A DNA stretch of 64,000 bases from Siccirubricoccus sp. G192 (GTDB lineage: Bacteria; Pseudomonadota; Alphaproteobacteria; Acetobacterales; Acetobacteraceae): NCBI RefSeq assembly GCF_019084075.1, contig NZ_JAHREN010000001.1:4552501-4616500 (forward strand), read 5' to 3'. Made by a program: the position numbers and the translations under genes. Below, piece by piece: positions 18,960 through 27,022 of this stretch (position 1 is the first letter of the stretch; each line of letters begins with the position of its first letter). Under the pieces are notes generated by a model. It was not told the DNA's origin and ran no database searches. It saw only the letters and a list, made by a program, of their open reading frames with translations.

Positions 18960-20318
18960 TCAGCGCATGAAGCCCTCCACCTCGCGCTCGGCCCAGCCCA
19001 GCACGCGGTCCATCGGCTCCTTGCTCTGCACCAGGCGGGCGATCATCTTCGCCTGGATGCCCTGGGTGTACATCTGCACCGCGATGCTGGCCGGCGCCGG
19101 GGAGCAGGCGATCGAGGGATGCGCATGGTGGTGCTCCTTGACCGGGTAGTTGAACACCGTCCCGCGCGGCGGCCCGACCGTGGACCAGGTATCGAGGTCG
19201 GTCAGGGTGGCGAAGGGCGGGATGTCGTAGCCATCCGAGGCGGCGACCATCTTCGCCACCTGCTCCCGCTGCGACAGGTGCTCCAGCAGCGCCTTGGCCG
19301 TCGGCTTGTTGTTGCTGAAGTTCCAGATGCCCCAGAAATAGGGCAGATGCGGCACGTACTGGCCGGCCGGCCCGATGGGGCTCGGGAAGTGCCAGGTCTG
19401 CTCCGCCACATGGATCGCGTCGCGCTTGGCCACCGCCCAGGCGGAGGGCGGGTTGAAGATGAAGGCGGAGCGGCCGGAGATCAGCGCCCGGTTGTTGGTG
19501 GCGTCATCCGCCGCGAACATCTCGCCGGGGATGTGCTGGAACAGCCGCGCGGCATAGTCCAGCACCTGCCTGACCTTGTCGTTGTTGCGGATGGTGATGT
19601 CGCCCTTGGCATCCACCATCTCCGCGCCATGGCAGCGGAACATGGCGCCGATCCAGTCGGTGGCGTCGCTGAAGGTGCCGGCCGGCAGGGCGAAGGGCAC
19701 CCCCGCCGCATTGCATTTCTGCGCCGCGACCAGGAAATTCTCCCAGGTCCACTGGTCGACGCCGGGGCCGAGCCGGGTCTCGGCCGGATACATCGCCCGC
19801 ACATCGATGCCGGCATGCTGCTTCATCAGGTCGATGCGCGCCGCCGAGCCCTTGTACTGGCTGCCCGCGGTCGCCGGCACCGCCCGCCAACTGCCGTCCA
19901 CCTTGCCGAGATACTCGGTGGCCGGATTGGCCGGGCCGTTCTTCTGGATCAGGCGGCCGACGATGTCATCCACCGGCTCCAGGTTGCGCGCCTGGTCGTG
20001 CACCTGCCAACTCGGGAAGGCCAGGATGTCGTGGCCCTGGCGGGCCTGCGCCTCGGCGGCGATGGTCAGCAGGTTCTTCATGCCGACCGAGGTGATGAAG
20101 TCCATCTGGACCTCCACCCGGTTTTTCTCCGCCCATTCGCCGACGATCTGGCGCATCGCCTCGTTGCCGGTCGGCACCCAATGGTCCCAGAAGCCGACCG
20201 CGACGCGGCCCGCCGAAGTCTGGCCATGCACGTTGAACAGCGGCAGCGCGCCGGCCGCCACGCCCAGCCCTCCGGCGCGCAGCACGGCGCGCCGGGTCGT
20301 TCCGGTGATCTTCGTCAT
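18960..20318 (-). CDS. ABC transporter extracellular solute-binding protein (family 1, sugar type)
   Basis: This 452-residue periplasmic binding protein has a twin-arginine export signal (TTRRAVLRAGGLGVAAGAL). The mature part resembles family 1 (sugar/glycerol-phosphate) binding proteins: VGFWDHWVPTGNEAMRQIV and an aromatic-rich C-terminal half with PHLPYFWGIWNFSNNKP. It would deliver an oligosaccharide or polyol to an inner-membrane ABC permease. No permease or ATPase gene adjoins it: on one side is the convergent GntR gene with the repeat pair, and on the other the divergent PHA synthase. It is therefore an orphan receptor here. Confidence 0.87.
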   Translation of the reverse strand: MTKITGTTRRAVLRAGGLGVAAGALPLFNVHGQTSAGRVAVGFWDHWVPTGNEAMRQIVGEWAEKNRVEVQMDFITSVGMKNLLTIAAEAQARQGHDILAFPSWQVHDQARNLEPVDDIVGRLIQKNGPANPATEYLGKVDGSWRAVPATAGSQYKGSAARIDLMKQHAGIDVRAMYPAETRLGPGVDQWTWENFLVAAQKCNAAGVPFALPAGTFSDATDWIGAMFRCHGAEMVDAKGDITIRNNDKVRQVLDYAARLFQHIPGEMFAADDATNNRALISGRSAFIFNPPSAWAVAKRDAIHVAEQTWHFPSPIGPAGQYVPHLPYFWGIWNFSNNKPTAKALLEHLSQREQVAKMVAASDGYDIPPFATLTDLDTWSTVGPPRGTVFNYPVKEHHHAHPSIACSPAPASIAVQMYTQGIQAKMIARLVQSKEPMDRVLGWAEREVEGFMR

Positions 20319-20649
20319 CAGACCTGGTCTCCCTCCGCCACGGCGGGCTCCTCTCGCACGGGAGAGGCCAGGAGAAGCCCGCGGGGCATTGTTGCCCTTC
20401 GCGCAGCGGCGACAGACTTGGCCCCACCGGCCGCTGCCGCCGAATCACGGTCCGGTGCGGTCGGTCCGGAACCGGCTCCGGTGGCGGCGTTGAGGACCCA
20501 TTGGCCCTGGCGTCCTGGCCGCCTGCATGCGGCCGGAGGGGCTTCAGGGAAGTTATCGCCGGGCCGGCCGCCTATGCGACAGTCCGGCAGGAATGGCGAG
20601 GCGCCCGGGCGGCAGCGTCCGGACGGCCGGAGAATGGGAGGCAGGCAGC
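20319..20649. other. Divergent intergenic region between binding protein and phaC
   Basis: About 330 bases lie between two divergent genes and should contain both promoters. I see no gene supported by a start and a ribosome site, apart from the GGGAGG just before phaC. No clear promoter pair or palindrome stands out. Confidence 0.5.
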
Positions 20650-22710
20650 ATGGCTGGCCGGACAGGCAAGGACACTCCCGAGCGGCGGCGGGAATCGGGT
20701 CGGGACGCGGGAGGCAGGGCCCCGCCGGAGAGCGCGGCCGCATCGGCAGGCACGGCACCGGAGGCAAGCGCGACGCCGGAGGCAAGCGCGACGCCGGAGG
20801 CAAGTGCCGCACCGGAGGCCATTTTCGGGCTCTGGGCGGCCTGGATGGAGGCGGCGGCGAAGGCCATGCCGCGCCCGGCCGGTGGCGAGGCCGGCCAGGG
20901 AGCACCAGGCCAGGGCACCCCGTGGTGGACGGTGCCGCCCAGTGAATTCGGCGATGCGATCCTCGCCGCCGGCGCCAAGCAGGCCACCGCCATGCTCACC
21001 CGGGACCCGATGCTGAAGGCGATCGACCGGGCCTGGAACGCCAATCCGCTGCGCGAGGTGGTGCCGGTGGACTGGGCGGAGGTGGCGCGGGCGCTGCGCA
21101 CCGTCTGGCTGCGCTCGCTCAGCCGGCCAGCGACGACCCTGGCCGCAGCGGCCTCGCTCAACGCCTCGCTCTGGGGCGCGGCGATGGAGGCTTGGCAGGA
21201 TGCGGCCCGGCGCTGGACCGGTGAAGCCGCCACTGGCAGCGCGCCGGCGGCGGGCGACAAGCGTTTCGCGGCCCCGGAATGGCAGGCCAACCCGGTCTAT
21301 CGCAGCCTCCGCGATGCCTATCTGCTCGCCTCCGACTGGCTGCTGCGGCAGAACGAGGCGGATACCGACCTCGACCCGGCCGAGCGGGAGCGGCTACAAT
21401 CCCACCTCCGGCAATTCGTCGATGCGATGAGCCCGAACCTGCTGCTGGCCTCGAACCCGGTGGCGCTGAAGCGGGCCGTCGAAACCGGCGGCGCCAGCGT
21501 GGCGGAGGGCGTGCGCAACCTGCTGGCCGACCTCAAGGCCGGCCGGCTTTCCATGGTGGACGAGACGGCCTTCGCGCCGGGGCGGAACCTGGCGCTCACC
21601 CCGGGCAAGGTGGTGCACCGCAACCGGCTGATCGAGCTGATCCAGTACGAGCCGAGCACGCCCAACGTGCATGCCACGCCGCTGCTGATCCTGCCGCCCT
21701 GGATCAACAAATACTACATCCTCGATATGCAGCCGAAGAACAGCATGGTGCGGTACCTGGTGGCGCAGGGCTTCACCGTCTTCGTGGTGTCCTGGAAGAA
21801 TCCCGACGCCTCGATGGAGGACACCACCATCGAGGACTACATGGATCTCGGCCCGCTGGAGGCGAGCGACGTGATCCGCGACATCACCGGCGCCAAGCAG
21901 GTGAACGTGATGGGCTACTGCATCGGCGGCACCCTGCTGGCGATGCTGCTGTCGGTGCTGGCGGCCAAGGGCGACAACCGCTTCGCCTCCGCCACCTTCA
22001 TGGTCTCGCTGCAGGATTTCTCCCGGGTCGGCGATACGGCGGTGTTCCTGGGCGAGCCCGGCATCGACTTCGTGGAGCAGCAGATGATGGACCGCGGCTA
22101 TCTCGACAGCCGCGAGATGTCCAACATGTTCAACCTGCTGCGCTCGAACGACCTGATCTGGGCGAATGTGGTCAACAACTACCTGCTCGGCGAGAAGCCG
22201 CCGGCCTTCGACCTGCTCTACTGGAACAGCGACGGCACCCGCATGGCCCGCACCGCGCATAGCTGGTACCTGCGCAACACCTATGTCGAGAACAACCTGA
22301 TGGTCCCCGGCAGGATCCAGTTGAAGGGCGAGGCGATCGACCTCGGCCGCATCGCGCTGGATGTCTATGCGGTGGGGGCCGAAAAGGACCACATCGTGCC
22401 CTGGGATGCGGCCTGGCGGATCACCCAGTTGGTCGGCGGCAAGGCGCGCTACGTACTGGCCTCGTCCGGGCATATCGCCGGCATCATCAACCCGCCGGGC
22501 GGCAAGGGCATCTACTGGACCAACGAGGACAAGGCCGAGAGTGCCGAGGCTTGGCGCGCCGCCGCCACTAGGCATGACGGAAGCTGGTGGACGGACTGGA
22601 CCGCCTGGCTGGCGGAGCGCTCCGGCCCACGGCGGAAGCCGCCCGGCCTGGGCAGCACCGCGCATCCGCCGCTGGAGGATGCGCCGGGCCTCTACGTGCT
22701 GGAGAAATAG
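20650..22710 (+). CDS. phaC: Class I poly(3-hydroxyalkanoate) synthase
   Basis: PhaC polymerises (R)-3-hydroxyacyl-CoA into storage polyester on granule surfaces. The 686-residue protein has the PhaC N-terminal domain, then the alpha/beta-hydrolase core. The catalytic cysteine is C424 in VMGYCIGGTLL, the aspartate in GAEKDHIVPWD and the histidine in SSGHIAGIINPPGG. It is longer than typical class I enzymes because of an about 100-residue N-terminal Ala/Pro/Glu/Gly-rich extension containing a short tandem repeat. The ATG at 20650 follows GGGAGG; an upstream in-frame ATG at 20527 lacks one. A MaoC-like gene follows 29 bases later. The pnt operon may supply NADPH for precursor synthesis. Confidence 0.95.
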   Translation: MAGRTGKDTPERRRESGRDAGGRAPPESAAASAGTAPEASATPEASATPEASAAPEAIFGLWAAWMEAAAKAMPRPAGGEAGQGAPGQGTPWWTVPPSEFGDAILAAGAKQATAMLTRDPMLKAIDRAWNANPLREVVPVDWAEVARALRTVWLRSLSRPATTLAAAASLNASLWGAAMEAWQDAARRWTGEAATGSAPAAGDKRFAAPEWQANPVYRSLRDAYLLASDWLLRQNEADTDLDPAERERLQSHLRQFVDAMSPNLLLASNPVALKRAVETGGASVAEGVRNLLADLKAGRLSMVDETAFAPGRNLALTPGKVVHRNRLIELIQYEPSTPNVHATPLLILPPWINKYYILDMQPKNSMVRYLVAQGFTVFVVSWKNPDASMEDTTIEDYMDLGPLEASDVIRDITGAKQVNVMGYCIGGTLLAMLLSVLAAKGDNRFASATFMVSLQDFSRVGDTAVFLGEPGIDFVEQQMMDRGYLDSREMSNMFNLLRSNDLIWANVVNNYLLGEKPPAFDLLYWNSDGTRMARTAHSWYLRNTYVENNLMVPGRIQLKGEAIDLGRIALDVYAVGAEKDHIVPWDAAWRITQLVGGKARYVLASSGHIAGIINPPGGKGIYWTNEDKAESAEAWRAAATRHDGSWWTDWTAWLAERSGPRRKPPGLGSTAHPPLEDAPGLYVLEK
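20761..20814 (+). repeat. 18-base in-frame tandem repeat (three units) in phaC
   Basis: Three head-to-tail 18-base units encode EASATP, EASATP and EASAAP within the disordered N-terminal extension of PhaC. The first two are identical in DNA and the third differs at a few bases. The array is a candidate for copy-number variation between strains. Confidence 0.85.
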
Positions 22711-22739
22711 GCCATGCGCCGGAATGGGGGGGATCGCCG

Positions 22740-23540
22740 ATGAGCGTGACGGATGGGCTTCGCTACCGGGTCAGCGCCAACAACCTCTCGCGCGCTTCGG
22801 AGAACAAGATCCATGACGATGCGGTGGCGCGCCGCTTCGGCTTCACCGGGGCGCTGGTGCCGGGGGTGGAGGTCTATGCCTATGCCTGCCACCCCGCGGT
22901 GCAGCGCTGGGGCCGCGCCTGGCTGGAGCGGGGCCGGCTGGAATGCCGCTTCCTGAAGCCGGTCTATGACGGGAAGCTGGTCGAGGTGACGGCGGCGGAG
23001 GAGGCGGAGGGCGGGCTGGCGCTGCGGGTGGAGAGCGAGGGCGTGCTCTGCGCCACCGGCCGCGCTGGGCTCGATGCTGCCGCGCCGCCGCCGGCAATCG
23101 CGGATTGGCGCTGGCAGGCACCGCCGGAGACCCGCCCGCCGGCGGATGAGGCCAGCCTGGCGCCGGGCACCTGGCTCGGCACCAGGCCGCTGCCGCTGAC
23201 CCCGGAGGTCGCCGCGGACTACCTGCAAGGGGTGGGCGAGACGGAGACGCTCTATGGCGATGAGGGGCTGGCGCATCCGGGGATGATCCTGCGGCAGTGC
23301 AACCAGGCGCTGACGCAGAATGTGGTGCTCGGGCCCTGGATCCATGTCGGCAGCAAGGTGCAGAATTTCTCGGCTGCCCGGCTTGGCGAGACGCTCTCCG
23401 CGCGGGCCCGGGTGGTGGCGAATTACGAGGCCAAGGGGCACCGGCTGGTGGATCTCGACGTGCTGGTGATGGCCGGTGGGGAGCGGGTGCTGGCGCGGGT
23501 GCTGCATACCGCCGTGTGGCGGCCGCGCGGAAGCGGCTAG
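22740..23540 (+). CDS. MaoC-like (hot-dog fold) acyl-CoA hydratase-type protein
   Basis: This 266-residue cytosolic protein has the hydratase-2 signature near its N-terminus: SENKIHDDAVARRFGFTGA, where Asp/His equivalents of (R)-specific enoyl-CoA hydratases would lie. A second hot-dog-like half (about residues 165-262, with GPWIHVGSKVQNFSAARLGE) suggests a double-hot-dog monomer. The start at 22740 follows a G-rich site. Position 29 bases after phaC suggests co-transcription and a possible role in feeding (R)-3-hydroxyacyl-CoA to the synthase. Activity on enoyl-CoA is inferred, and the catalytic spacing differs somewhat from PhaJ. Confidence 0.78.
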   Translation: MSVTDGLRYRVSANNLSRASENKIHDDAVARRFGFTGALVPGVEVYAYACHPAVQRWGRAWLERGRLECRFLKPVYDGKLVEVTAAEEAEGGLALRVESEGVLCATGRAGLDAAAPPPAIADWRWQAPPETRPPADEASLAPGTWLGTRPLPLTPEVAADYLQGVGETETLYGDEGLAHPGMILRQCNQALTQNVVLGPWIHVGSKVQNFSAARLGETLSARARVVANYEAKGHRLVDLDVLVMAGGERVLARVLHTAVWRPRGSG

Positions 23541-23656
23541 GGAATTCGCCGCCGCCGAACTTAACCAAACCCTAACATTGCCCCGCTGGAGCCGTTGCGG
23601 GCACCGCCCTACCCTGCGCCCGGGTCCGCGCCTTGCGGTCCTGGGGAGCGGGGACC

Positions 23657-25630
23657 ATGGCGGACCACGAAATCGAGCCGGTGGAGATCGAGGATATCGG
23701 CAGCAACCCCGATCCCCGCCGGGCGATCGGCGAGCTGATCGAGGAACGGCTCTCGCGGCGCACGGCCCTGCGTGGGCTCTTCGCGGCGGGCGCGGCGGCG
23801 GTGCTGACCGGCCCGGCCGCGGCGGAGGTTCCGGCGCGGCCGGCGCATAGCACCGGCAATTCGCCGGAGGCCGGCCCCTCCTCGCTGCGCTTCCCGGAAC
23901 TGCGCCACCAGCTTGCCGAAGGCGATGCGGTGGCGGAGGGGCACAGTATCCAGACCCTCATCCGCTGGGGCGACCCGATCCTGGCGGATGCCCCGGAACT
24001 CGACCCGGCGGCCCAGACCCCGGAGGCCCAGGCGCGGCAATTCGGCTATAATTGCGACTACCTGGATTTCTTCCCGCTGCCGCGCGGCGCGGGCGGCAGC
24101 GACCACGGGCTGCTGGTGGTGAACCATGAATATGCCAGCCCCGGGCTGATGTTCCCGGGCCTTGGCGCCGGGTCCCAGGCCAGGCGCCACGTCAGCGAGC
24201 AGCAGGCGCGGATCGAGATGATGGCGCATGGCGGCTCGGTGGTGGAGGTCCGGCGCGAGGCCGGGGCCTGGTCCGTGGTGCGCGAAAGCCACCTGAACCG
24301 CCGCATCACCGCCGAGACGCCGATGCGCCTCTCCGGCCCCGCCGCCGGCCACCCGCGGCTGCGGACCGGCGCCGACCCGGAGGGCCTGACCGTGCTCGGC
24401 ATGCTGAACAATTGCGCCGGCGGCAATACGCCCTGGGGCACGGTCCTGACCTGCGAGGAGAATTTCAACCTCTATTTCGGTGGCGAGAGCGCCGAGACGG
24501 GGCCGGAGGCTGCCGCCCGCCGGCGCTACGGCATCCAGAAGCAGGCGAGCTATTCCTGGGGCCGGCACGAGCCGCGCTTCGACCTGGACCGGGAGCCGAA
24601 CGAGCCGAACCGCTTCGGCTGGGTCGTGGAATTCGATCCCTACGACCCGGAGAGCATGCCGGTGAAGCGCACCGCGCTCGGCCGCTTCAAGCATGAGTGC
24701 TGCACCCATGCGGTCTCGAAGGACGGGCGCGTGGCCTTCTACGGCGGCGACGACGAGCGCTTCGACCATGTCTACAAATTCGTCACCGCTTGCCCTTGGA
24801 ACCCCGCCGACCCCGCCGCCAACCGCGACCTGCTGGACGAGGGCACGCTGCACGCGGCGCGCTTCGAGGCGGATGGCACCATGCGCTGGCTGCCGCTGGT
24901 GCATGGCGAGGGGCCGCTCACCGCGGCGAACGGCTTCGCCAGCCAGGCCGATGTGGTGATCGAGGCGCGCCGCGCCGCCGGCCTGCTCGGCGCCACGCCG
25001 ATGGACCGGCCGGAGGATGTCGAGACCAACCCCGCCAATGGCCGCGTCTATGTCATGCTCACCAACAATGGCCGCCGCACCGCGGAGCAGGTAAACCCGG
25101 CCAATCCGCGCCCGCGCAACATCCATGGCCATGTGGTGGAGATCATCCCGCCCGGCGCCGGTACGCCGGAGGTGGATCACGCGGCCATGGAGGCGCGTTG
25201 GGAGATCTTCCTCGCCGCCGGCAAGCCCGGGGTCGATCCCGGCGCGCAGTACCACCGCGCCACCAGCGACGAGGGCTGGCTCTCCTGCCCCGACAATTGC
25301 GCCTTCGACAGCCGCGGCCGCATCTGGATCTCGACCGATGGTGCGGCGGAGAATGCCGGCGTGGCGGATGGGCTCTATGCCGCCGACACGGTGGGGCGCG
25401 GCCGGGCGCTGACCCGGCTCTTCTACCAGGCCCCGACCGGGGCCGAGGTCTGCGGCCCCCGCTTCACGCCTGACGACACCACGCTCTTCCTGGCGATCCA
25501 GCATCCCGGCGAGGACCCCGGCAGCACCTTCGACAATCCCTCCACCCGCTGGCCCGATTTCCAGCCCGGCACGCCGCCGCGGCCGAGCGTGATCGCCATC
25601 ACCCGGCAGGGCGGCGGCCGGATCGGCTGA
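23657..25630 (+). CDS. PhoX family (DUF839) phosphatase
   Basis: This 657-residue protein is related to PhoX alkaline phosphatases, Tat-exported Ca2+/Fe3+ enzymes that release phosphate from esters. A Tat-type signal RRTALRGLFAAGAAAVL lies at about residues 33-50. The conserved stretches VVNHEYASPGLMF, LTCEENFNLYFGG (with the iron-ligand cysteine), RFKHECCTHAV, RPEDVETNP and SCPDNCAFDSRG are present. I chose the ATG at 23657 over an in-frame ATG at 23633 because the shorter form places the Tat motif normally. No Pho-box was recognisable upstream. A strong hairpin follows the stop. Confidence 0.88.
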   Translation: MADHEIEPVEIEDIGSNPDPRRAIGELIEERLSRRTALRGLFAAGAAAVLTGPAAAEVPARPAHSTGNSPEAGPSSLRFPELRHQLAEGDAVAEGHSIQTLIRWGDPILADAPELDPAAQTPEAQARQFGYNCDYLDFFPLPRGAGGSDHGLLVVNHEYASPGLMFPGLGAGSQARRHVSEQQARIEMMAHGGSVVEVRREAGAWSVVRESHLNRRITAETPMRLSGPAAGHPRLRTGADPEGLTVLGMLNNCAGGNTPWGTVLTCEENFNLYFGGESAETGPEAAARRRYGIQKQASYSWGRHEPRFDLDREPNEPNRFGWVVEFDPYDPESMPVKRTALGRFKHECCTHAVSKDGRVAFYGGDDERFDHVYKFVTACPWNPADPAANRDLLDEGTLHAARFEADGTMRWLPLVHGEGPLTAANGFASQADVVIEARRAAGLLGATPMDRPEDVETNPANGRVYVMLTNNGRRTAEQVNPANPRPRNIHGHVVEIIPPGAGTPEVDHAAMEARWEIFLAAGKPGVDPGAQYHRATSDEGWLSCPDNCAFDSRGRIWISTDGAAENAGVADGLYAADTVGRGRALTRLFYQAPTGAEVCGPRFTPDDTTLFLAIQHPGEDPGSTFDNPSTRWPDFQPGTPPRPSVIAITRQGGGRIG

Positions 25631-25632
25631 GG

Positions 25633-25660
25633 CATGGATGACCTTCGCAGGTCATCCATG
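25633..25660 (+). terminator. Perfect 12-bp hairpin downstream of the PhoX-like gene
   Basis: A perfect 12-base inverted repeat (CATGGATGACCT and its complement) flanks a TCGC tetraloop three bases after the stop codon. It lacks a T-tract, but its strength and position make transcription termination or mRNA 3'-end protection the best reading. Confidence 0.65.
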
Positions 25661-25758
25661 GCTTCCCGGCACGGCGGGCCAAATCGTCTGGACGTCCGGG
25701 TAGCGGCAGCGCAGTAGTGGCTCAGGTCACACGCGATGTCCGGGAACCCGAACGGTCC

Positions 25759-26223
25759 ATGCCCCGCAAAGCTCCGCCCAGCAAGCGGAAACCGCCCCGC
25801 GAATCGCCCTCCCCTGGCCGGCAATACGCGGCCCTGCCCTTCGCCGAGCGCGAGGGGCAGACCATGGTGCTGCTGGTGACGAGCCGCGAGACGCGCCGCT
25901 GGGTGCTGCCCAAGGGCTGGGCCGAGAAGCGCCTGGCGCCGCATGAACTGGCCGCCAAGGAAGCCTTCGAGGAGGCGGGCATCCTCGGCCAGGTCATGCC
26001 GGAGGCGATCGGCAGCTATGCCTATCTGAAGCGCGTGGAACACGGCCGCACCGTGACCTGCGAGGTCGAGGTCTTCCCGCTGAAGGTGGAGCGGCTGCTG
26101 GAGGACTGGCCGGAAAAATCGGAGCGCGAGCGCCGCTGGTTCGCCATGGCCGAGGCGGCGATGGCGGTGGATGAGGGCGACCTCGTCACCCTGCTGCTGC
26201 GGCTGGCGGCCCCCTTGGCCTGA
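25759..26223 (+). CDS. Nudix hydrolase
   Basis: This 154-residue cytosolic pyrophosphohydrolase has the Nudix helix recognisable as PKGWAEKRLAPHELAAKEAF followed by EEAGILG. The spacing between the glycine and the first glutamate is that of the diadenosine/diphosphoinositol-polyphosphate (DIPP) type rather than MutT. The basic, proline-rich N-terminus (MPRKAPPSKRKPPRE) is unusual. The ATG at 25759 is preferred; a GTG at 25717 would add 14 residues. The substrate is unknown. It is followed by an alpha/beta hydrolase gene. Confidence 0.85.
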   Translation: MPRKAPPSKRKPPRESPSPGRQYAALPFAEREGQTMVLLVTSRETRRWVLPKGWAEKRLAPHELAAKEAFEEAGILGQVMPEAIGSYAYLKRVEHGRTVTCEVEVFPLKVERLLEDWPEKSERERRWFAMAEAAMAVDEGDLVTLLLRLAAPLA

Positions 26224-26309
26224 TCCCGCTGGACCCATGCGCCGCGCGGGGAAAGACTGGCGATGCCGCAGCCCGGGTTACAGGGACGGCGGGGGAGGGA
26301 AACGCGACA

Positions 26310-26999
26310 ATGGCACCCATCGTGCTGATCCATGGCGCCTATCAGGGCGGCTGGATCTGGAACCAGGTGGCGGCGCGGCTGCGGGCGGCGGGGCATCTCG
26401 TGCTGACGCCCACGCTCGATGGCTGCGCCGAGCGGCAGGGCCAGCTCCGGCCCGGCATCACCACCGAGAGCCAGGCCGAGGAGCTCGCCGGCCTGCTGTT
26501 CAACCACGACCTGCGCGATGCCGTGCTGGTCGGCACCAGCACCGGCGGCATGGTGCTGGCCCGCGTCGCGGAACAGGCACGCGACCGCGTGGGCCGGCTG
26601 GTCTTCGCCGATGCGCTGGCGCTGCGCGACGGGGAGCGGCTGTCCGACATCGTGCAGCGCCCGACGGCGGTGAATACCGCGCTGACCAGCGGGCCGTCGC
26701 GCCAGGATGCCGAGACCCGGCTCTTCGCCGAGTTGGAGCCGGCGCGGCGGGACTGGGTGCTGGCGCGCTATACCCAGCACCCGATCGCCGCCATGGAGGC
26801 GCCGGTGCGGCTTCCGCAATTCTGGCAGCAACGCTGGCAGGCCAGCGTCATCTGGTGCCGCCAGAGCGCCAATCCGCCGGAGGTGCATCAGCGCCGCACG
26901 GCGGCGGCGCTGGGGGCGGCCTGGCATGAACTCGACACCGGGCATTACCCGATGCTGACCAGGCCGGAGGACCTCGCGCGGCTGATCCTGGCGGGGTAG
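26310..26999 (+). CDS. Alpha/beta fold hydrolase (esterase-like)
   Basis: This 229-residue hydrolase begins MAPIVLIHGAYQGGWIWNQV, with the HG oxyanion-hole motif and the GGW(I)W pattern common in plant methylesterase/salicylate-binding relatives. The nucleophile is the Ser of VGTSTGGMVLARV near residue 76, and the catalytic His lies in LDTGHYPML near the C-terminus. The ATG follows GGGAGGG. It is a single-domain cytosolic protein of unknown ester or amide substrate, convergent with the MlrC gene. Confidence 0.88.
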   Translation: MAPIVLIHGAYQGGWIWNQVAARLRAAGHLVLTPTLDGCAERQGQLRPGITTESQAEELAGLLFNHDLRDAVLVGTSTGGMVLARVAEQARDRVGRLVFADALALRDGERLSDIVQRPTAVNTALTSGPSRQDAETRLFAELEPARRDWVLARYTQHPIAAMEAPVRLPQFWQQRWQASVIWCRQSANPPEVHQRRTAAALGAAWHELDTGHYPMLTRPEDLARLILAG

Positions 27000-27022
27000 C
27001 CCGGGCGCGAAGCCCGGACCGG

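Noticed and set aside
23609-25504. 631-codon minus-strand frame opposite the PhoX-like gene
   Set aside because: Low-complexity Arg/Gly/His composition; the plus strand carries all conserved PhoX motifs.
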